Below, one piece after another: positions 44,215 through 52,770 of a stretch of DNA of 64,000 nt (position 1 is the stretch's first letter; each line of letters opens with the position of its first letter). This stretch comes from Algoriphagus aquimarinus. Its GTDB lineage: Bacteria; Bacteroidota; Bacteroidia; Cytophagales; Cyclobacteriaceae. The position numbers and the translations under genes are program-made. A model generated the notes under the pieces. The model saw only the letters and a program-made list of their open reading frames with translations, made no database searches and was not told the origin of the DNA. The DNA is taken from assembly GCF_007997215.1 (NCBI RefSeq), contig NZ_VORW01000014.1, positions 45,707 to 109,706 on the forward strand, in the 5' to 3' direction.

Positions 44215-45243
44215 CTAATCCTTAAACAGTACACTTAGTGGGTTTATTTTATTGAACCCTTTTTTGAATTTATCCCTAGGGTATAACTTATACATTAAAA
44301 TAACCCTATAATTCCCCGTGTTGATCGCTTGATCGTAAGCTTCCCCCTCTACTAAGTTTAAATTTTTATAAACGTAATTTCCATTAATAGAGAAGCGCTT
44401 TCCATTATAGCCTACGAAAGCCCTCAGGTAATAAGTAGGAACTACACCCCATTTCTTGAACTCTTCGCCATTTCTCCATTTGGAATAACCTCCACTCAAA
44501 TTGGCTGATGCAGTACCCGTAAGAAAGAACCCTTTTCCAAAAACCAGAGATCCTGCCAAACCTGCATTAGGACCTGCTTGAAAATAGCCAGCTTTATCAA
44601 AATTAGCAGCGTCGGGCACTTGACTTTTTGGTAATAAAAGAGAATCTCCTTTAATTTTTCCTCCATAGATTTCAAATCCTATAAATGGGGAAAATGCAGA
44701 ACGTTTTTGAACGGCAGTCTGATTGAAAGCAGCTCCAAGTGAAATTTTATCTCCAAAAAAAAGATAGTTCATATTCATACCCATGGATGATAAACGCATG
44801 TCTTCTCTAAGATAATCCGCATCTGAGTTTTCCAAATCATCTGCTTTTATCTTATAACCTCCATAAAACTGCCCAAAAAAGTCAATTATGATTCTGGGAG
44901 CATAAATATGTGAATGTAAATCCAAATTGAAGGGCCAATTCTTTTGCTTATCCGGGTACAGAAACCCTACGGGAAATGAAACATTGATAGTCAAGCGCTG
45001 ATAGCTAACCCCAACTCCCATTTTCAAACCAGTGTTTGGCTTTAATACAAAAGTTCGATCTTGGTCTGGAGTATTTTGAACAAGTCGAGTGTATTTCTGA
45101 GAAGTAAAAAGCCTGATTGCGAATGCTTCGTGAGTACTCTCAACATAACTAGTGTCATATTGAAACTTATCATTCTGACCAAACCCGCGAATGCAAAAAG
45201 CAAATGTAAAAACTAGGAAAAGTAAATTCTTATTTTTGATCAT
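44215..45243 (-). CDS. Outer-membrane barrel protein, DUF4421-like
   Basis: 342 residues from ATG 45243 (MIKNKNLLFLVFTFAFCIRGFGQ signal peptide); a GTG at 45279 is a worse start. The mature part DTSYVESTHEAFAIRLFTSQKYTRLV matches what I know as DUF4421, with many amphipathic strands and a Tyr/Phe-rich end. Function unknown; outer membrane. Its downstream neighbour is the ALDH gene, 66 bases after its stop on the same strand, with no functional link evident. Confidence 0.82.
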   Translation of the reverse strand: MIKNKNLLFLVFTFAFCIRGFGQNDKFQYDTSYVESTHEAFAIRLFTSQKYTRLVQNTPDQDRTFVLKPNTGLKMGVGVSYQRLTINVSFPVGFLYPDKQKNWPFNLDLHSHIYAPRIIIDFFGQFYGGYKIKADDLENSDADYLREDMRLSSMGMNMNYLFFGDKISLGAAFNQTAVQKRSAFSPFIGFEIYGGKIKGDSLLLPKSQVPDAANFDKAGYFQAGPNAGLAGSLVFGKGFFLTGTASANLSGGYSKWRNGEEFKKWGVVPTYYLRAFVGYNGKRFSINGNYVYKNLNLVEGEAYDQAINTGNYRVILMYKLYPRDKFKKGFNKINPLSVLFKD

Positions 45244-45289
45244 GTGGACCTTTAAGCAATTCGGAAATCGAAAGTTCACTAAAAAAAAT

Positions 45290-45325
45290 TCAAAAAAAAA
45301 TCCGGGCCATAGCCCGGATTTTCTT
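45290..45325 (-). terminator. Orphan rho-independent terminator
   Basis: AAAATCCGGGC and GCCCGGATTTT around the loop CATA (about 45298-45323); the minus strand continues with two long T-runs. It would end a minus-strand transcript coming from 45326-45765, where no protein gene is seen. Confidence 0.85.
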
Positions 45326-45771
45326 TGAAACAGCTTGAGTTAGAAAAATGGATTATTAAAAGAATCCGTGTTTGAAAAAATCAAATATTGATAAAAAGTT
45401 GTTTAATCACCATTTTAAAATTATGAAATTCAATGATTTAAACAAAGTTTCAAACTATTTTCTTACTCTTTTCAAAATATAACAAAACTTGATTTAGTCT
45501 TCCTAGTATCCCCCTATTTCAACTGATAGGTTTAATGAAGAGATAACTAACTCTCTCAATTCTAGAAAAAATGGAACTGAGGCACTGATTATTCCAGTAG
45601 TATCAGGTCTAAGAAAATCTCTTTAGATTAATCAGGTTCTCAGAAACTTACGGCGAAACCGTTAAAAACTAGGCAGTAAAGTCTATCCTTGCCACATTCT
45701 CGGAAATTAAATCTTTATAAAATAAAAGTTACCTTCGAATAGTAAAATTTGAGAGTTTTAAGCACGTGAAA
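45326..45771. other. Gene-less region with a possible minus-strand transcript
   Basis: About 445 AT-rich bases without a credible reading frame. The terminator at its left end is oriented for minus-strand transcription, so a small non-coding RNA is possible. The right part may be the 5' leader of the plus-strand glycosyltransferase gene. No promoter could be fixed. Confidence 0.4.
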
Positions 45772-46551
45772 ATGAAAGCACCATTAGTTTCTATAATTAC
45801 TCCTTGTTATAACCAAGCGAAATACCTTAGAGAAACAGTTAAAAGTGCACTTGCATCCTCCTACAGACCGATTGAACTTTTAATAATCAATGATGGGTCC
45901 ACTGACAATTCTCTCGAAATAGCCCGTGAACTGGAGCAAGAATTCCCAGAAGTAGTTGTCTTGGACCAACCCAATGGAGGCGTATCAAGAGCTAGAAATC
46001 ATGGAATCAAAACCGCTAAAGGTGAAATCATTCTACCATTGGATGGGGACGATTTAATCGCCCCTAATTACATGGAGGAAGCGGTCAAAGTCATGGTAGC
46101 TAGACCAGAAGTGAGAGTAGTCTATTGCCAGGGAATAAAATTCAATGAAAAGGGGCAAAAAAAATGGAATCTCAAGCCCTTTAGCCGCTATCAACTCGCA
46201 AGAGATAATATGATTTTTCCCGCTACCTTTTTTTGGAAAAAAGATGCCTTGGAAGTTGGTGGATTCTCTGAAGACATGACGATGGGAAGAGAAGATTGGG
46301 AGTTTTGGATTAAAATGCTAAAAAATGGTGGAGAGGTTGTGCAGTTACCTTTCTTAGGATATTTCTATCGATTGACTCCCACCAGCAAGAGAAAGAAGAC
46401 AGCCACTCACCAAAAGAAAATTGAGAGGTTAGCTTATTTGAATGCCAAACACATGGACTTTTTTGAGAGAGAGTTGAACGGCCCCCTAAGAATCCAGCGT
46501 ACCTGGTCCAGACCTTACAATACCTTGATGAAGTTCATAGGTAAACTCTAA
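45772..46551 (+). CDS. Glycosyltransferase family 2 protein
   Basis: 259 residues from ATG 45772; an in-frame GTG lies two codons upstream. GT2 signature: VSIITPCYNQAKYLRETVKSAL, LIINDGSTDNS (nucleotide-binding), NGGVSRARNHGIKTAKGEIILPLDGDDL with the D-x-D metal site, and MGREDWEFWIKML (ED motif). Soluble, likely acts on a lipid-linked or surface glycan. It converges with the next gene without a single base between the stops (46551/46552). Confidence 0.93.
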   Translation: MKAPLVSIITPCYNQAKYLRETVKSALASSYRPIELLIINDGSTDNSLEIARELEQEFPEVVVLDQPNGGVSRARNHGIKTAKGEIILPLDGDDLIAPNYMEEAVKVMVARPEVRVVYCQGIKFNEKGQKKWNLKPFSRYQLARDNMIFPATFFWKKDALEVGGFSEDMTMGREDWEFWIKMLKNGGEVVQLPFLGYFYRLTPTSKRKKTATHQKKIERLAYLNAKHMDFFERELNGPLRIQRTWSRPYNTLMKFIGKL

Positions 46552-47262
46552 TCAAATCTTATCCATTCCCTTCCAGAACTTCAGGAAATAGTATTTCAGA
46601 GGATTGCTGTATTTCAATTGCTTCCATGGTCTGCTGGCATGTGGTCTATGCCACACGGGAGCATTCATCAGCACATGATTCTTGAATCCCAGCTCGATGG
46701 ACTTCTTTGAGATAAACGTATCATACCAATCTTTTGCTTCATCTAATCCCATGAAGTCATAGGCTTTCAAAAAGTCAGTTCCGAAAAGTGTACAGCAAAA
46801 GCTTAAACTTCTCGAAGTATCGATTACTGACTCTTTCACTCCTTTGAATTTCAGATACGGAAAGTTTACCATCCCATTTTCATCCACCGTCACAGATCCT
46901 ACCAACCCAGATTTAATGGATGATTTCTGGAAACTCAGCAAATCCGCAATAGTCTCGGGCTTCACCACTACATCTGATTCTATGACTAAAAGGGGTAAGC
47001 TAGCTTCATTCGCCATCTTCTGAGCCATCTGAAGTACCAGCTTGTAATTAGGCGAAGGATGATCTGTATGATCCTCCAAATGAATGAGTTCATAACCGAT
47101 TTCTGCCTTATTCTGCTCAAGCCCTACTTTGGTCTCTTCTGTACTGAAGTCATTAAAAATAATATGCCTTACCCCTACCGTGGAGCTTGCAATAGCTCTT
47201 GCAGTATCTAGGGTTGTTTCAAGAGAATTCTTAACCGGGGTGATTACGATTACTTCAGCCAT
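46552..47262 (-). CDS. Glycosyltransferase-like protein, GT-A fold
   Basis: 236 residues. EVIVITPVKNSLETTLDTARAI, HIIFNDFSTEETK and LLVIESDVVVKPETI are the beta-strands and acidic site of a GT2-like domain; in place of D-x-D there is ESDVV. The second half (CTLFGTDFLKAYDFMGLDEAKDWYDTF) fits the acceptor part. Activity is likely but the acidic motif is atypical. It converges with the preceding plus-strand glycosyltransferase and is read behind a terminator hairpin after the aminotransferase gene. Confidence 0.83.
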   Translation of the reverse strand: MAEVIVITPVKNSLETTLDTARAIASSTVGVRHIIFNDFSTEETKVGLEQNKAEIGYELIHLEDHTDHPSPNYKLVLQMAQKMANEASLPLLVIESDVVVKPETIADLLSFQKSSIKSGLVGSVTVDENGMVNFPYLKFKGVKESVIDTSRSLSFCCTLFGTDFLKAYDFMGLDEAKDWYDTFISKKSIELGFKNHVLMNAPVWHRPHASRPWKQLKYSNPLKYYFLKFWKGMDKI

Positions 47263-47300
47263 AGGGTAATTTTTCTCAAAAATAAGCCTTTCTGGCTAGG

Positions 47301-47331
47301 CAAAAAATAACCCCGACGTTTGCCGGGGTTA
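47301..47331 (-). terminator. Terminator after the aminotransferase gene
   Basis: TAACCCCG (47308-47315) and CGGGGTTA (47324-47331) with T-run on the minus strand, about 160 bases past the aminotransferase stop and 40 before the next gene start. Confidence 0.85.
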
Positions 47332-47394
47332 AGTTCTAACATTTGTTGTATCTGTTTTCTAGCCAAGAAAACCTAATCTTCTAGCGAGTATGAT

Positions 47395-47478
47395 CAACTT
47401 TTAGATTGAGGCTCGCTTCGGTCATCCGTCTTCGGTCTTCGGTCAGGATAGTAAAGAAAAAAGCAATACTGGCATCGT
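47395..47478. repeat. TACTGGCATC element, copy A
   Basis: cttcggtcttcggtc...agtaaagaaaaaagcaatactggcatc matches 49741-49825 in order. The 7-bp inverted repeat of copy B is only partly kept here (TAGTA/TACT). It lies directly after the aminotransferase stop, minus-strand side. Confidence 0.6.
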
Positions 47479-47492
47479 TACGGATAATCAGA

Positions 47493-48695
47493 TTAAGCTA
47501 GCTCGCCGAGTGCTTTTTTCATTCTTCCGAGAGCATCTACCAGCTCTTCATCGGAAGCTGCGTAAGAAAGTCGGATACAATCCGGCGCTCCAAAAGCAGC
47601 TCCAGTCACTAGAGACACGTGAGCTTCTGCCAAAAGATACAAGCAAAGATCATCCGCATCTTTCACATCATGTCCTTTGGCAGACTTGCCAAAGAAAGCA
47701 GTCACGTCTGGGAAGAAATAGAATGCTCCTTCTGGTACGTGAGTTTTGATTCCTGGGATATCACGAAGTAAGTCCAATACCAAGCCTCTTCTTCTTAGGT
47801 AAGCATTAGCCATTTCAGTCGTTGGAGTCTGATCTCCAGAAATACCTGCAAGTGCAGCTCTTTGAGCGATACCTGTTCCTCCTGAAGTGAACTGACCTTG
47901 GATTTTTTCTACAGCTTTTGCCATCCAAACTGGAGCACAGATGTAACCAACTCTCCAGCCAGTCATTGCATAGCCTTTAGAGAATCCGTTTACGGTGATT
48001 GTTCTTTCGAACATTCCTGGGAATGATCCGATGCTGTAATTTCTTCCAGCAAAGTTGATTTTCTCGTAGATCTCATCGGCGATCACCATGATGTTTTCAT
48101 GCTTTTTCACCACGTTGGCAATCGCTTCAAGTTCGAACTTGCTAAATACCGATCCAGTAGGATTACATGGAGACGAATAAATAACACCTTTGGTCTTAGG
48201 AGTAATCGCAGCCTCTAACTGAGCAGCAGTTGCTTTGAAGTTGTTCTCCAAAGTACCTTGTATCAATACAGGAACTCCACCAGCTAGCTTGATGATTTCG
48301 GCGTAACTCACCCAGTAAGGAGAGAAGATAACTACCTCATCGCCTTCATTGATCATGCACATGAATACATTGGCAATAGAATGCTTGGCTCCAGTTGAAA
48401 CAACGATGTTTTCAGCTTTTGCTTCAGAGATTTCGTTCTCTTCACGAAGCTTCTTTGCGATAGCTTCTCTCAAATCCTGATAACCCGCTACAGGAGGATA
48501 TGAAAAGTACTTTCCTTCGTCGATTGCATCTTTTGCAGCCTCTTGGATATGCTTTGGAGTCTTGAAGTCAGGCTCACCTAAACTAAGGCTGATGATGTCA
48601 ACTCCTTGTGATTTCAGCTCTCTTGCTTTTTTTGCCATGGCAAGAGTGGCCGATTCCTCCATATTGATTATCCGGTCTGATAAAATAGAATTCAT
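47493..48695 (-). CDS. Pyridoxal-phosphate aminotransferase, aspartate/class I type
   Basis: 400 residues, class I/II fold. SLSLGEPDFKTPKHI, YSPPVAGYQDLREAIA, VVSTGAKHSIAN, the Asn/Tyr of SSPCNPTGSVF, and the PLP Lys in VNGFSKGYAMTGWRVGYI. Subgroup I-gamma/AspC of Bacteroidota and Thermus: aspartate or prephenate aminotransferase linking oxaloacetate and aspartate. All catalytic positions are present. ATG 48695 gives the usual N-terminus; divergent from the 48829 gene. Confidence 0.95.
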   Translation of the reverse strand: MNSILSDRIINMEESATLAMAKKARELKSQGVDIISLSLGEPDFKTPKHIQEAAKDAIDEGKYFSYPPVAGYQDLREAIAKKLREENEISEAKAENIVVSTGAKHSIANVFMCMINEGDEVVIFSPYWVSYAEIIKLAGGVPVLIQGTLENNFKATAAQLEAAITPKTKGVIYSSPCNPTGSVFSKFELEAIANVVKKHENIMVIADEIYEKINFAGRNYSIGSFPGMFERTITVNGFSKGYAMTGWRVGYICAPVWMAKAVEKIQGQFTSGGTGIAQRAALAGISGDQTPTTEMANAYLRRRGLVLDLLRDIPGIKTHVPEGAFYFFPDVTAFFGKSAKGHDVKDADDLCLYLLAEAHVSLVTGAAFGAPDCIRLSYAASDEELVDALGRMKKALGELA

Positions 48696-48828
48696 TGTTT
48701 GAGAGATTTTATTACAAATTCCACAAAAATAGAGAGAAGATTATAAAATCTAAACAATCGGTGGGTTTTGATCTCGAAATGTTATTTTTGGATAAAATAC
48801 ACCGAAGTAAATTGCGTTTTTGTATACA

Positions 48829-49680
48829 ATGAGTAGATTTTATATCAGTTTTATTTTCCTCCTACTTTTGAGCAAGGTTTCTTTTGCGCAAAAAGAAGAA
48901 GCAAAACCCAAATCAGATCCTGATTCTAGTGGTGTGGTGAACTCAAGGTTGCTTCCAACGACTATGCCTTTGCTGCTTTTTGATGACTCAAAAGAAAAGG
49001 AAGAAAAAAAAGAGAAAAAGAAGAAAGAACGCAAAAATGAATGGTTCGGAATCAAAACTAAAAAAGGCTACACGCGAAATGAAATCCGAGGTCAGCAGAT
49101 TTTTGAGTTCTTCAGCTACACTGATGTAAGCCGAAGGCCTGATCCATATATTCGGGACGTATACTGGTTTGACACGCAGGATAGAAGCATCAAGACCAAA
49201 GATTATGTAGCAGGGAAAGGCTACCTGCTTCACGGGCCTTACGAGCGTGTAATCAATGAAGAAGTGGTGGAAAGTGGCATGTTCTACTACGGTACTAAGC
49301 ACAAAACCTGGATGCTATTTGATTCCAAGAATGTACTTCAGGACAAAAACCACTTTTCCGAAGGCTGGCCTAGAGAATCCCGAACCCGCTATTTCGACCA
49401 ATCCACTAAAACTATCCGAGAAATCATCCCTGTGCAATATGGACTTGAAGAAGGAAATTACTTCTACTTCTATGAAGATAAGCAAGTGGCTGTAACTGGA
49501 GAATATCAATTCGGAGAAAAAGTAGGGCTTTGGACAGAATATTGGGATACGAACAATACCAAAGCAATCCGGAAGCGCGAGGTTCAATATCAGGAATCAG
49601 CTTATACAAAAAATTTCCGCCCTTATATTCGTGCTGAATGGGATAAGGACGGAAATCTAGTGTACCGTAAAGACAATTAA
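48829..49680 (+). CDS. Secreted protein with MORN/YwqK-like repeats
   Basis: 283 residues from ATG 48829 (signal peptide ending SFAQ at about 20); TTG 48820 adds nothing. A highly charged Lys/Glu tract (EKEEKKEKKKKERK, about 60-73) is followed by several repeats of the form G-Y-L-x-H-G-P-Y-E and G-E-Y-x-F-G-E-K-x-G-x-W-T-E-Y-W, as in YwqK/MORN-like proteins of Bacteroidota. Function unknown; probably periplasmic or surface exposed. Single gene. Confidence 0.8.
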   Translation: MSRFYISFIFLLLLSKVSFAQKEEAKPKSDPDSSGVVNSRLLPTTMPLLLFDDSKEKEEKKEKKKKERKNEWFGIKTKKGYTRNEIRGQQIFEFFSYTDVSRRPDPYIRDVYWFDTQDRSIKTKDYVAGKGYLLHGPYERVINEEVVESGMFYYGTKHKTWMLFDSKNVLQDKNHFSEGWPRESRTRYFDQSTKTIREIIPVQYGLEEGNYFYFYEDKQVAVTGEYQFGEKVGLWTEYWDTNNTKAIRKREVQYQESAYTKNFRPYIRAEWDKDGNLVYRKDN

Positions 49681-49740
49681 TTTTTTATGTAAATCAGCTT
49701 TTCTAGCAGTAAGTGGATGTAAGCATCAAAATATAAGCTA

Positions 49741-49825
49741 AACTCTAGATTTTAGGCCACTTCGGTCTTCGGTCTTCCAGCCAGTACACCAAAGAAAATA
49801 AATATACTGGCATCATTTCCGATAT
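49741..49825. repeat. TACTGGCATC element, copy B
   Basis: Contains GCCAGTA (49780-49786) and TACTGGC (49805-49811) as a 7-bp inverted repeat around an 18-base AT-rich loop, preceded by cttcggtcttcggtcttcc. It lies directly after the stop of the YSC84-like gene, as copy A does after the aminotransferase gene. Confidence 0.65.
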
Positions 49826-49836
49826 ACATATAATTC

Positions 49837-50364
49837 TTATTTTTCTCTGAATTTGAATTGCTGACCTCCTACTGAGGCTTCATACATCAATCCACCTTTT
49901 GCGAGTGTAAATACTGCTACACCTTCGATATACTTTGCATTCAAAGAAGCCCCTTCAGCTGCGGCAACTGCCGATACCTGAGCAGACATTTCTACTTTAC
50001 TGTTTTTGAATCTCTCAAACGCCTCCTGATCTTCGAAGAACACAACTTCGGAATATGCTTGTCCGCCTGCCTGAAAACCTATCGTAATCTGCGTCATTTT
50101 TGCAAAGCCAATATTATTTCCACCTTGGTAAGCAACTCCGTTTCCGGCAGCTCCACCGATCCCAAGACCACCTTTACCTACATTTGGTAAGATAATGTAG
50201 CCATAAGAAGAGCTGAAAAAACTCTCCATTTCTGGATCGTCTTCCAAAAATGCTGCTTTTGCATCTATAGCATCTTCCTCTATTCGTCTGTCCTTCTTAG
50301 CATCTTGTGCGAATCCTACAATTGCCAGAAGGGCAAAAAAGAACGTTACTGTTACTTTCTTCAT
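49837..50364 (-). CDS. YSC84-related lipid-binding protein
   Basis: 175 residues with signal peptide (MKKVTVTFFFALLAIVGFAQ). The body matches the YSC84/SYLF family: YGYIILPNVGKGGLGIGGAAGNGVAYQGGNNIGFAKMTQITIGFQAGGQAYSEVVFF. In eukaryotes and bacteria this domain binds phosphoinositides or other lipids; in Bacteroidota the role is unknown. Periplasmic. Single gene, 29 bases downstream of yraN on the same strand, so possibly the same transcript. Confidence 0.92.
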   Translation of the reverse strand: MKKVTVTFFFALLAIVGFAQDAKKDRRIEEDAIDAKAAFLEDDPEMESFFSSSYGYIILPNVGKGGLGIGGAAGNGVAYQGGNNIGFAKMTQITIGFQAGGQAYSEVVFFEDQEAFERFKNSKVEMSAQVSAVAAAEGASLNAKYIEGVAVFTLAKGGLMYEASVGGQQFKFREK

Positions 50365-50393
50365 GTTTTTTTAAATTAAACCGGGGTGATTGT

Positions 50394-50750
50394 TTAGTAA
50401 AATGCATCTTCAAAATGCCTGAAATTAATTTTCCCTGTGCGATCCTTATAAACGCCTACAATATCAAAGCGGATGTCTTTATGCCAGTCATTTTCATATA
50501 TGTACTGATCTGCGGCTTTGATAATCAGTTTCCGTTTGACCGAATCCACAAACTCCTCTGCAAATCCAAAGCCAGTCCCTGATCTGAATTTAACTTCAAC
50601 AAAAATTAACAGTCCGCGATGCTTCATGATCAAATCAATCTCGGCATGTGAGTATCTGTAATTCTTTTCTACAAATTCATACCCTTTGCTCACTAACCAG
50701 TCAGCAGCTAGTTCCTCTGCAAGTTTTCCAGAATCGTTGTGTTCAGCCAT
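50394..50750 (-). CDS. yraN: YraN/UPF0102 family endonuclease-fold protein
   Basis: 118 residues, the family length. N-terminal GKLAEELAADWLVSKGYEFVEKNYR, then the PD-(D/E)xK-like core: EIDLIMKHRGLLIFVEVKFR with D, E and K in the expected positions. Thought to act in DNA processing or repair; function is not established. Start ATG 50750. It is divergent from lipB and 29 bases ahead of the YSC84-like gene. Confidence 0.93.
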   Translation of the reverse strand: MAEHNDSGKLAEELAADWLVSKGYEFVEKNYRYSHAEIDLIMKHRGLLIFVEVKFRSGTGFGFAEEFVDSVKRKLIIKAADQYIYENDWHKDIRFDIVGVYKDRTGKINFRHFEDAFY

Positions 50751-50834
50751 CTTGGATATTTGTTTAATTTTGAAAAATCAATGAACGAACCAGTTGCTGG
50801 CTCAGTTGAAAAGTAAATCCTTCGGGACTATCCG

Positions 50835-51560
50835 ATGAATGAAATTATTAATAAAAAAGTAGAATTCCGAGATCTAGGACAGCTTGATTACCAGCAGGCT
50901 TGGGACTATCAGGAGCAGTTATTTGCAGAAACGGTCGCGCTGAAAATCAGAAACCGTCCTTTGGCTCCTGCCTACCAATCTCCAAGTAGCAATTACATCC
51001 TATTTGTGGAGCACCCGCATGTCTATACACTGGGAAAAAGTGGCAAGGAAGAAAATCTGCTATTGAATGAAAACGGTCTTAAAAGCCACCATGCTCAATA
51101 TTACAAAATCAATCGTGGCGGAGATATTACTTATCACGGACCAGGGCAACTCGTAGGATATCCTATTTTGGATCTGGATAATTTCTTCACAGACATTCAC
51201 AAATACTTGAGATTTCTGGAAGAAGCGATCATTTTGACTTTGGTAGATTATGGAATCCAAGCAGGTAGAATAGACGGATTAACTGGCGTATGGATAGACC
51301 ATTTGGAGCAGAAAAATCCCAGGAAAATCTGCGCTATGGGTGTAAAATCCAGTCGCTGGGTTACCATGCACGGTTTTGCTTTCAACGTCAACACGGATAT
51401 CAGCTATTTTGGACACATCATCCCCTGTGGGATCGACGACAAAGCAGTGACATCACTTCATCTTGAACTGGGCAGAGCAGTGGATATGCAAGAGGTTAAA
51501 GGTCGAGTGAAGCAGCATTTGATCGAATTATTTGAAATGGAGAGTATAGAAACATTATGA
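50835..51560 (+). CDS. lipB: Octanoyl-ACP:protein N-octanoyltransferase
   Basis: 241 residues. Transfers octanoate from ACP to lipoyl domains, the first step of lipoate assembly. Visible: FVEHPHVYTLGKSGKEENLL, RGGDITYHGPGQLVGYPI with the conserved His of the active site, AMGVKSSRWVTMHGFAFNVN with the catalytic Lys, and IIPCGIDDKAVTSL with the catalytic Cys. Complete, so functional. Its last four bases overlap the start of the next gene (ATGA at 51557-51560), and it leads a plus-strand run that continues to RNase R. Confidence 0.97.
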   Translation: MNEIINKKVEFRDLGQLDYQQAWDYQEQLFAETVALKIRNRPLAPAYQSPSSNYILFVEHPHVYTLGKSGKEENLLLNENGLKSHHAQYYKINRGGDITYHGPGQLVGYPILDLDNFFTDIHKYLRFLEEAIILTLVDYGIQAGRIDGLTGVWIDHLEQKNPRKICAMGVKSSRWVTMHGFAFNVNTDISYFGHIIPCGIDDKAVTSLHLELGRAVDMQEVKGRVKQHLIELFEMESIETL

Positions 51561-51958
51561 AGAAAGACATAGATTTCAGCCCTGTGACTGGAGTAAAACT
51601 GGCAATAGCAAAAGAAGAAACTGCCATGGGAACAGAGTGGGCGGTATATATTATCAACTTGAATATGATTGAGCTGAAAAATGTGATGATCACTTCAAAA
51701 GGATACGGTGAAATAAATGGAGAAATAAAGAAAACATCTACCCTTCGACACATGTTAGATGAATTAAGTGAGCAGGCTGTAGCTAAAATCGAAGCTATTG
51801 ATCCATCGGTTTTTGCTTTGAACAATGAGTTTTGGGTGAGTTATTATATTATGGATCAGATTTTTGATAAAAAGTTTATCTTTACTTCAGGCAGTTTCGA
51901 TCCATGCTTCATAAAGATGATTCCCGAAATTGGCCTAGAAGGAGTTCTACACGCATAA
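51557..51958 (+). CDS. Unknown protein coupled to lipB
   Basis: 133 residues, not recognised. Starts MKKDIDFSPVTGVKLAIAKEE, has no signal peptide, and contains an amphipathic helix LRHMLDELSEQAVAKIEAI and an aromatic stretch EFWVSYYIMDQIFDK. The 4-base overlap with lipB and the 9-base gap to the exonuclease gene mark it as part of that operon, so it is very probably translated. No function inferred. Confidence 0.82.
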   Translation: MKKDIDFSPVTGVKLAIAKEETAMGTEWAVYIINLNMIELKNVMITSKGYGEINGEIKKTSTLRHMLDELSEQAVAKIEAIDPSVFALNNEFWVSYYIMDQIFDKKFIFTSGSFDPCFIKMIPEIGLEGVLHA

Positions 51959-51967
51959 TTCACGCTT

Positions 51968-52717
51968 ATGGCAGATTTTTTTGATCATTTGAATGACATT
52001 CTGTTTCTAGATATAGAAACAGCTTCGTTAACTGAAAAATTTGAAGAACTGCCCGAGCGAATTCAAGAAGAGTGGCTAAGAAAAGAGCGTTTGATTCACA
52101 CTGAAGACGGCATTCATGCCCCTGGAGACTTGTACTTTGATCGAGCAGGAATCCATGCCGAATTTGGGCAAGTAGTATGCGTCGGCGTGGGGTATTTTCA
52201 GTGGAAAAAGAAAGACAAAAAACTGGCGTTCAGATCGAAATGTTATGCGCATGAAGATGAACGGGAACTTCTTTTAGAGTTTAAGGCTTTGTTAGAGAAG
52301 AAAAAATGGATTCTTTGCGCTCACAACGGTAAGGAATTTGATTTTCCATACCTCTGCCGCAGAATGCTCATCAATGGAGTAGCATTGCCAGAGCCTTTAC
52401 AGATCTCAGGGAAAAAGCCCTGGGAAGTTCGCCATCTAGACACGATGGAGCTTTGGAAGTTTGGAGACTATAAACATTACACCCGCTTGGAGCTTTTAGC
52501 TTCAGTTTTTGGAATTCCATCTTCAAAAGATGATCTTGACGGAAGTCAGGTCAACACTACTTTTCATCTGGAAAAAGACGTAGAAAAAATCAAAAAATAT
52601 TGCCTGAGAGATGTGGAAGTCACAGCTCGAGTATATATGGCTATGCATCCACAGTTGGATGACTTAGAAATAGAAATCATCCATTTAGAAGATTCAAAAA
52701 AAGATCACAAAGATTAA
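51968..52717 (+). CDS. 3'-5' exonuclease, PolB-type RNase H-like fold
   Basis: 249 residues. DEDD pattern: FLDIETAS (D and E of Exo I), AHNGKEFDFPYL (Exo II, D), and YCLRDVEVTARVYM (Exo III, D). This is the predicted exonuclease group related to the proofreading domain of DNA polymerase B. It probably acts on single-stranded DNA or RNA ends. It lies in the lipB run, 53 bases ahead of RNase R, possibly an RNA-processing partner (inference). Confidence 0.9.
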   Translation: MADFFDHLNDILFLDIETASLTEKFEELPERIQEEWLRKERLIHTEDGIHAPGDLYFDRAGIHAEFGQVVCVGVGYFQWKKKDKKLAFRSKCYAHEDERELLLEFKALLEKKKWILCAHNGKEFDFPYLCRRMLINGVALPEPLQISGKKPWEVRHLDTMELWKFGDYKHYTRLELLASVFGIPSSKDDLDGSQVNTTFHLEKDVEKIKKYCLRDVEVTARVYMAMHPQLDDLEIEIIHLEDSKKDHKD

Positions 52718-52770
52718 TGGGCGCAGGGACATAAATCTTTTTACCTTAACCCTAATCAACAACCCAAAAC

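Noticed and set aside
48829..49060. Frameshift at the Lys/Glu-rich tract of the YwqK-like gene
   Set aside because: The frame stays open through the tract and the protein continues with its repeats to a normal stop.
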